A DNA stretch of 24,003 bases. It comes from Isoetes engelmannii. Its lineage: Eukaryota > Streptophyta > Lycopodiopsida > Isoetales > Isoetaceae. Every line of letters begins with the position of its first letter. Position 1 is the stretch's first letter. The position numbers and the translations under genes were made by a program. The notes under the pieces are model-generated. The model saw only the letters and a program-made list of their open reading frames with translations, was not told the DNA's origin and searched no databases. Positions 18,363-24,003 of this stretch are shown here, piece by piece. The DNA lies in the NCBI GenBank assembly GCA_011763485.2, contig JAANSK020243721.1:1-24003 (forward strand), in the 5' to 3' direction.

Positions 18363-19484
18363 CTACAACTGGACGAAGCGACCATCGTCATCCACTATCC
18401 CCAGGAAGTCACGCCAAATGGCGAACTTCCGCTCCGCCAACCCCGGAAACACCTGGAAACTCTGAAACAACCTCAAACGGGGGATCAAAGAGGCTGAAGG
18501 CTGCTGGACCCCCTGAAAAATCCACAGCCGCCATCGCTTCCAGATCAGCCATACTAACCAAGCCACACACAAGTGCAAGGCTTGCTTCCTCAGAAGAGAC
18601 CAACCACTGGGATACAAATGCAGCAGCAACTGCTGGCTGGTCAGCCGAACCCGAAGCTGAGCCCGAACCCAGTCCCAAGCCGCCTGTAGGTGAGGGCAGA
18701 GGACCAGACAATGCTCCACCGTCTCAGGATGAAGACCACAACAAGGGCACAGAGGACTCACCCTTGGCCTAAACCTGCTCACCTGGGCATTCACTCGGAT
18801 ACAACGGTGCACCACCTCCCACAGGAGCACCCTGACCTTCGGGGGAGGAAGGGTACTCCATGTCCAAACCCAAACAGAGCGCCAGCGGGAGCCTAGAAGC
18901 TGCAGAGGCCACTTGCCGGATGGAGGCAAAGTGTCATGGATGGCTAACGTATGGTAGGAAGACCGCACAAAGCATGCAACATCAACATCATGATGCACCT
19001 TCCAAACCTGCACTGCCACGTCACCCTGAAGCAGTACAGGTATGTGCAACGGAATGCAGCGGGCCACCTGCTCCCAAATAGTCTGATCACCAGCTCTCAG
19101 GCGAAACCGGGCTCGGAAGAACTCCCAAGAAGCAACCTGACCACCCCAATACCAGTCCTCCAAGGTGAGCACCCCAGCCCGCCTCCAGTGGGCCTGCGTC
19201 CAGGCGTGCACAGTGGCAGCCAGAGGCAAATGCGCCGGCAGCAAAGGAACCCACAAGAAGGGCGAGGAGTGATGATACACCGTGACAGGATCCAGCTGGA
19301 CCAACACCCGCACGTGCTCCCATGCCCGCAACACCCCAGTGAGGAAGGGGGATGCATGCGGGAAGGGCTTAAGCCCATACAACAACGCCCATGGCAACTC
19401 CACATGTACCCTAGGCTTTCCAAATGCCACGCAGTGGCGGAGGGACTGCAACAGCAGTGCCGCACCAGGTGAGGATGCTCCATC
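18363..19484 (-). pseudogene. LINE A ORF2: connection region and C-terminal zf-RVT
   Basis: This continues in the same frame as the RT piece after one in-frame TGA (19485-19487). After that stop the product runs DGASSPGAALLLQSLRHCVA and stays open to a TAG at 18363-18365. The C-terminal third contains WTWSTLPPPKVRVLLWEVVH, then CPCCGLHPETVEHCLVLCP, the zf-RVT pattern of paired cysteines, H and C seen in plant LINE and LINE-derived proteins. Trp-rich residues follow (LVWLIWKRWRLWIF). The roughly 370-residue piece looks complete at its C-terminus. Long plus-strand frames over this area are antisense shadows. Confidence 0.85.
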
Positions 19485-19487
19485 TCA

Positions 19488-20310
19488 CAAAATACTCCAC
19501 ACAAACTTGGACACCAACACCTTGCTGTGCAACGCCAAATCTAAAATGGCCAACCCTCCATCTTCTCGGGGGCGGAGACACTTCCACCACGCCACCTTAA
19601 CCACCGCCCCCTCATCATCCCCGCACCACACAAAGTTCCGGACCATCCTGTCCAACGCCTGCATCTTCCCATCAGGGGCTAACATAGCGGATGCCGTGTA
19701 TACATGTGTGCTACAGAGCACCGACTTGGCATCCGTAATTCTCCTTGCCATGGACAACTTACTTCCCTTCCACCAATTGAGATGCTTCTGCAGCCCCTGC
19801 AGAATCTCATCCCACACCCGCCCTATGGAGATATCCCCTCCGAAGGGAATACCCAGCAGCCTCATACACGCAGTGCCTGGGAGTACCTTCCATGGAAAAA
19901 GAGTCAGGCAAGGGGGAGGTGGAGACAACAATGCCCACAATGTAGAACACTTGCCCCAGTTCAAGAGAATGCCCGAGGCCAGAGTAAAGGTGTCAAGCAG
20001 ACCCTTTGCATTCCGCAAATTCCTTTCCTCTGCTATCAGAAAGAGGAAGGTGTCATCAGCGAACTGATTAATGATCTGCTGGCTCCCATCCTGCATCTGG
20101 AGCCCATCGACAACGTCGTCTTCCACAACGGTCAGAAGCAACTGGGACAGGGCCTCTGCGATAATCATAAACAAGAACGGTGCTAGAGGACACCCCTGGT
20201 GCACCCCTCTGCCCAAAGTGACGAAGGCCGAGGGCTCCCCCTGACACATCACGGTAGTGCAGACCGACCTGTGCAACTTCATAACCAACTCTGTGAACTG
20301 CGGACCACAC
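19488..20310 (-). pseudogene. LINE A ORF2: reverse transcriptase, motifs B to D
   Basis: Motif B is GVHQGCPLAPFLF, motif C is FADDTFLF with the catalytic DD pair, and motif D is LNWGKCST, followed by RLLGIPFGG. Later blocks read LSMARRITDAKSVL and WWKCLRPREDGGLAILDL, the KVAW-C-PKEGGLG-type block typical of plant LINEs. The frame joins motif A through a one-base shift near 20305, where ALG in one frame should continue as GPQFTELVM in the other. Confidence 0.88.
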
Positions 20311-21290
20311 CCAATGCCAGCATCGTGGCAGATAGGAACTCCCACCGAACACTGTCGTATGCCTTGGCAAAATCCAGCTTCAGGTAGGCAATACGCTGTC
20401 CTGTTCTCCTAGCCCAATACAGGCCTTCATAGGCCGCTGCCACATTGGTCAAAATGTTCCTCCTAGGAACAAACCCAGACTGAACCCTGTTGATGGCAGA
20501 GGACAACACCGGCTTCAGCTTCTCTGCTAACACCTTCGCAATGATCTTGTACACGGAAGACAACAGGGAAATAGGCCTCCAGTCACTGATAGTGGAAGGC
20601 TGCTTCACCTTAGGGATGAGAGAAATACACACGGTATTCAAGATCCGGTCGAGTTGCGAGGACTGTAACAGCTCAAGATAGACTTGGTACACCGACTCAC
20701 CAGCCCACTCCCAATAAGTTTGAGAAAACTCCACAGGAATGCCATCCAACCCCGGACACTTATTCTTGGCCATGCACATACATGCCTCGGCAAAATCCTC
20801 TCTCGAGAACTGCCACTCCAAGCTCTCCCGCTGATGAAGTGAGATGGAAGGCTTGACAACCGCCAAAACCAGCTCCTGCATCTCCTGCTCATAGGGGAGT
20901 GCACGCTGCGCAAAGAACCCGGAGAAATGGGCGTGCACATACTGCCGCAATTCAGCGGGATCCTCCGACGTCCGGCCATTAGGCAAGGCAAGAGAGGCCA
21001 TAGAAGCCTTATAGCGCCTCTGCCTTGCTGCACGAAAGAACACAGACGAGCTCGTATCGCTTTCCTTCAACCAGGTAAGGCCTGCTTTCACACGCACCTC
21101 CCGGACCCTAACCTGCTCCAGAGCACTGATACGCTGGAGCACAATATTCTCCCTAACACCATCCGAGGGCTGCACCCCAAGCCCCGCCAACTCCTGATAG
21201 AGGGCACGCAACTCCGGCCGCTCCAGCTGCACGCGCCGCCTCCCAAACTCCCTCGCAAAGCGCTTCACTCTGGCAAGAGCCGCCACCATG
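20300..21290 (-). pseudogene. LINE A ORF2: linker and reverse transcriptase up to motif A
   Basis: From the N-terminal side: a linker with GLTWLKESDTSSSVFF, then GRTSEDPAELRQYVHAHFSG, then KNKCPGLDGIPVEF, the usual P-G-DG-P-EF block. ISLIPKVKQPSTISDWRPIS, YKIIAKVLAEKL and QSGFVPRRNI follow, then motif A, LKLDFAKAYDSVRWEFL, with the catalytic aspartate. All are standard blocks of plant LINE reverse transcriptases. The frame opens just after the endonuclease remnant by another shift. Confidence 0.9.
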
Positions 21291-21702
21291 CCTGCCATAC
21301 CACCATGAGAGGCGAAGGTGTCCAACCCACCTCCTGGCACTGCGCTGAAAACTCTACATCCTTCAAGAACCAGGTATTCAGACGAAACACCATCATATCA
21401 GGCCGAGGAATGACACCACCTCGCCCAGATACCAACTGAGGATAGTGGTCCGAGACCGAGGAGGGCTAAGATATTCTGCCGGCGCAAAGAGGGTGCAACA
21501 TCCAAGGCGAGAGGAGAAGCATAACAACGATCATGCCTCGCATACGCACGGCCAGCCCCAATCTGACGATTGCAGAAGGTGAAAGACAGATCACCAGGCA
21601 CCTCCATCATAGCCACATCCTTCAGGAGAAGTGACCAATGATTCCTCTCAAAGCCCTGCACTACCTGCGTGCAAGGGCCAGTGCAATCCGTCACTTGCTC
21701 CA
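21285..21702 (-). pseudogene. LINE A ORF2: C-terminal remnant of AP-type endonuclease
   Basis: The readable blocks are EQVTDCTG (following where GDFN would be), GDLSFTFCNRQIG and YARHDRCYAS (the RLDR-Y block), and SDHYP in another frame at 21439-21453. SDHxP is the last catalytic block of the APE-type endonuclease that nicks target DNA. FRLNTWFLKDVEF follows it. Two frame changes occur: one between YARHDRCYAS and SDHYP, and one before the linker. The first two-thirds of the domain are missing because of 5' truncation. Confidence 0.8.
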
Positions 21703-21709
21703 CACTAAG
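21703..21709. repeat. Target duplication of LINE A (5' side)
   Basis: CACTAAG, followed by T, the partner of 18220-18226. Confidence 0.7.
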
Positions 21710-21710
21710 T

Positions 21711-22067
21711 ATATTATTAAAGACTTTTTTTGAGATGTTTAGATTATTTAAATTTATTTCGTTCGTTTAGATGCACTCTATATTCCCTTTTTTTTATGCA
21801 CTACGTTAGATATGAAGCCCCAAAAGTGGCGATTCTCACTTTGTGACTTGCATGAAATAATAACATCCCAATATAGATAAGCTTTTCATTCATCTCAGCA
21901 GTTTGACTACAATGGTATAGAGTGGGTCGCTGCACATTGCAAGCTACTCAAAAAAGTAAAAAAAAGAAACAAAAAAAAGAGACACATAGGGAATATCTAG
22001 TTATAACACCTGACTCAAAAAAAAGAAAAAAAAGGGTTTATTTGCTTTGGATGTTGGCTAGGTAACT
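21711..22067. other. AT-rich non-coding stretch
   Basis: Poly-T and poly-A-rich low-complexity sequence. No gene or named repeat recognised. Confidence 0.5.
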
Positions 22068-22146
22068 GCCAAGGGCTTATCACTGGGATTAAAAAACCTC
22101 GCTCTTTTGGGTTTTTGAGGAAAATCCCTAGGGATAAGCACTCGGC
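22068..22146. repeat. Hairpin with CACTA-like terminal words
   Basis: GCCAAGGGCTTATC and GGGATT on the left pair with AATCCC and GGATAAGC, then CTCGGC, on the right, with small bulges. An inner CCTC/GAGG stem sits at the loop. GCACTCGGCAAAGG (22138-22151) resembles the GCACTCGGCAAAG words of CACTA (En/Spm-type) subterminal repeats in grasses, from memory. No CACTA end or transposase is seen, so this may be a remnant or a chance likeness. Confidence 0.45.
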
Positions 22147-22283
22147 AAAGGGATTGGACAAGCGTAAGGCTGCTAAACATTCCTATAAAAATCCAGCGCT
22201 TCAAGAAGAAAACCGGCGTCATGCATCACCCCTGCACCTGCACATCACCAACCACTAAAACACAAGAGTAAAACATAAAAAAA

Positions 22284-22341
22284 CCTCGAAAAGCGAGGGG
22301 CCGTTCAGGTGTGCCATGCCACAAAACTTCGAAAAGCGAGG
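22284..22341. repeat. Two copies of a CTCGAAAAGCGAGG hairpin, period 43
   Basis: CCTCG-AAAAG-CGAGG at 22284-22298 and CTTCG-AAAAG-CGAGG at 22327-22341. The following GGGC and CRTGYGTGCC words also match, so this is a 43-bp tandem repeat with a hairpin at the start of each unit. Confidence 0.7.
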
Positions 22342-22426
22342 GGCTAGTCATGCGTGCCGTGGGACAATGTTAACAAACGACATTATATAGATAACAAAAT
22401 TAAGGTAGGGAGGGCGGGAAACGAGG

Positions 22427-22950
22427 GAAACTGTTGGGAGATGAGAACGCATTGATGCGAGGCTAATGAAGAACTCTGCAATAAGTAGCGATCTTCCAAC
22501 CGGATGAGCAGCCCAAAAATGCATGCAATGCATGCATGCTCGTCTTGCTTGTTAATCTCGATACACTACACAGATCGATTGGATTCTCGTTCTGTGGCTC
22601 ACATGACACAACAACATCCCAATACTAGGGAACTTTCAAAAACTAGATCCGAAGCGAAGGCCAGACAAAAAGATGAGATAAGAGGTTAGCAAAAGGATAA
22701 GAACCACCAAAATCAACTCATGCAAGAAGAAGCCCCTCCTCTGCATGAAATCATAGAATAGAAACAAAAGAAACTGTTGAGAGATGAGCAAGCGCAAATG
22801 AGAAACCAATGAAGAACTTTGCAATAAATAGTGATCTTCCAACTAGATAAGTGGCCCAAAAATGCATGCAATGCATGCACAAAATGCATGCAATTCATGC
22901 ATGCTCATCTTGCTCGAGAATCTCGATCTGCTACACAGATCGATGGGATT
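22427..22950. repeat. Direct duplication (about 160-180 bp units) with CATGCATG clusters
   Basis: Unit 1 (22427-22585) and unit 2 (22770-22950) share GAAACTGTTG, AATGAAGAACT, GCAATAA, GATCTTCCAAC, CCCAAAAATGCATGCAATGC, AATCTCGAT and CTACACAGATCGAT in the same order. Unit 2 contains an extra ATGCATGCA stretch. The clusters at 22519-22539 and 22862-22904 are alternating purine-pyrimidine sequence built from CATGCA (RY motif). About 185 bases of unrelated sequence lie between the units. Confidence 0.8.
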
Positions 22951-22980
22951 GCATAAACCAAGCAACTAAGATGATGTCTT

Positions 22981-23859
22981 GCGTATTCTTGGTGAAGCAA
23001 CCAAACTAACGTCGTGCGCATTCTCGACTCACTAGCCGAGAAGACGCCCTCACACAAACCTCAACCTAGACTAACACCCCTCCGCTTATTCTCGACTCAC
23101 AAGTCAAGAATAACCCCTAGACTAGACATGTGTATTCTCGACTCGCGAGTGAAGAATATGCACTCACCCAAACCTCAATCCAGACTAACTTCCCTCGGCT
23201 TATTGCTGACTCGCAAGTCGAGAATGCAACCTAGACTAGACATGTGTATTCTCGAGTCATGATTCAAGAACATAGCCCCACCCGAACCTCGATCCAAAAC
23301 CCCCCCCCTCCCCCCCGCAAAAGCTTATTCGATAATAAGTTCGAGATTAGATATGCAGTCGAGAATAAGCTCCAGATTAGATATGTGTGTGAGAATGCAA
23401 CCCAGATATTGAACATGCATATCATTGACTCGCGAGTTGAAAACTCGGCCTCATCTAAATCTCAACCCAGACTAACCACCCATTGGAGAGTTCCCGAGTT
23501 GTGTTGCGAGAAAACAACCCAGATTAGACACCTTAAGCTTCACTCCATGCTTTCCCGACTCGCTAGTTGAGAATGCAAATTCTTGAATTGTGAGTTGAGA
23601 ACATGGCCTCACCTACACCTTAACCTAGAATCCCCCCCCCCCTCCAAAAAGCGTATTCTTAACTTGTGAATCGAGAATACAAGCCAGACTAGACCCCTTA
23701 AGGTTCACTCCATGCCTTCTCGACTCGCTAGACAAGAATGCATATTCTCGACTCGTGAATCAAAACATATCCTCACCCAAACCTCAATCCAAACTAACCC
23801 CTCTAGTTTTCCTGAGTGGCTAGTCAGGAAAGCCTATTCTCGACTCACGAGTCAAGGGG
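22981..23859. repeat. Palindromic satellite: about 17 copies of a 24-bp dyad in higher-order units
   Basis: The dyad has half-site ATTCTCGACTCG and its complement CGAGTCGAGAAT. Clear copies start at 23020, 23088, 23134, 23202, 23248, 23421, 23488, 23551, 23579, 23655, 23716, 23744, 23808 and 23836; 23326-23395 holds decayed ones. Spacing alternates 68 and 46 in the first part, so the true unit is 114 bp with two dyads. Further on, spacing of about 28, 76 and 61 gives a 165-bp unit with three dyads. Spacers share CTCACCCAAACCTCAA, CCAGACTAAC and CTAGACTAGACATGTG. C-runs occur at 23300-23316 and 23632-23642. No coding function is likely; the short plus-strand frames here are by-products. Confidence 0.88.
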
Positions 23860-24003
23860 CCTCTACTCAGACTAGATTCCTCTCCTCTAAATCTTCAGAA
23901 GGTGGGGGCCCATTTTCGATGGAAGCATCCGTGATTTGTGATCCGTAAATGCAATCTCGCCCAGTGAGCTGGGATGGCTCAACCCACATCACACTCTCCC
24001 CCT

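Larger units (their letters stand above)
18227..21702 (-). mobile_element. LINE family A: 5'-truncated L1-like retrotransposon
   Basis: On the minus strand, a 3.5-kb element runs from an endonuclease remnant through reverse transcriptase to a C-terminal zf-RVT motif, followed by a 3' UTR of about 110 bases and a poly(A) tail (T run at 18227-18250). CACTAAG occurs just outside the tail (18220-18226) and again just outside the 5' end (21703-21709). This 7-bp (possibly 8-bp) target duplication fixes both ends. The element lacks its ORF1 and most of the endonuclease. At least three frameshifts and one stop break ORF2. GC is much higher than in the flanks. The domain order is that of plant L1-type LINEs. 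Confidence 0.9.

Noticed and set aside
18299-19472. Long plus-strand open frames (157, 173 and more codons)
   Set aside because: They lie antisense to LINE A ORF2, whose minus-strand product has clear zf-RVT and RT motifs. The GC-rich coding strand creates shadow frames.
19282-20186. 261- and 160-codon plus-strand frames
   Set aside because: Antisense to the RT motifs of LINE A; no domain of their own.
22981-23859. CRISPR-like array
   Set aside because: The repeats are palindromic and regularly spaced, but the spacers resemble each other, which makes this a higher-order tandem repeat. The context is eukaryotic.

Overview
This window looks like repeat-rich nuclear DNA from a land plant. The evidence is a tRNA-derived SINE of plant type, a plant-style LINE with a C-terminal zf-RVT zinc motif, a non-autonomous hAT-like DNA transposon, and a low-GC background broken by GC-richer elements. 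A fern or another early-diverging lineage is my best guess: one LINE family and a DUF7869-like protein remnant resemble sequences I associate with ferns and mosses. That is inference and cannot be settled here. I found no convincing intact host gene. There is no sign of a bacterial or organellar operon, CRISPR array, rRNA or intact tRNA gene.

Layout. 1-3475 is non-coding DNA with small tandem repeats, a poly(A) run and a minus-strand tRNA-like or SINE-like remnant. 3476-4183 is a 708-bp hAT-like element with 13-bp terminal inverted repeats, an 8-bp target duplication and an interior of inverted CACCCGAAA/TTTCGGGTG motifs. 4861-5312 is the 3' tail of a LINE (family B), split by an insertion carrying a 111-bp nested palindrome and a second inverted-repeat unit. 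6615-10100 is a longer, decayed family-B LINE, split near 7316-8484 by about 1.17 kb of foreign DNA. 11366-11504 is a SINE with a perfect 9-bp target duplication.

From about 16.7 kb down to 13.7 kb, on the minus strand, lies a decayed gene for a protein with IHDKMD, DNCSKENKN and HTHHDID motifs. A third family-B LINE copy (15670-16484, plus strand) interrupts it. 18227-21702 is a second kind of LINE (family A, minus strand), 5'-truncated, with a poly(A) tail, a matching target duplication, and endonuclease, reverse transcriptase and zf-RVT parts.

The last 2 kb hold a CACTA-like hairpin, a roughly 160-180-bp direct duplication with CATGCATG clusters, and an array of about 17 copies of a 24-bp palindrome (half-site ATTCTCGACTCG). 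The array is organised first as a 114-bp repeat with two palindromes and then as a repeat of about 165 bp with three.

Nothing here works together as a pathway. The window records successive insertions. Its most unusual features are the palindrome-based repeats: the hAT interior, the nested palindrome, and the palindromic satellite, which has related single copies near 12.3 and 13.0 kb.
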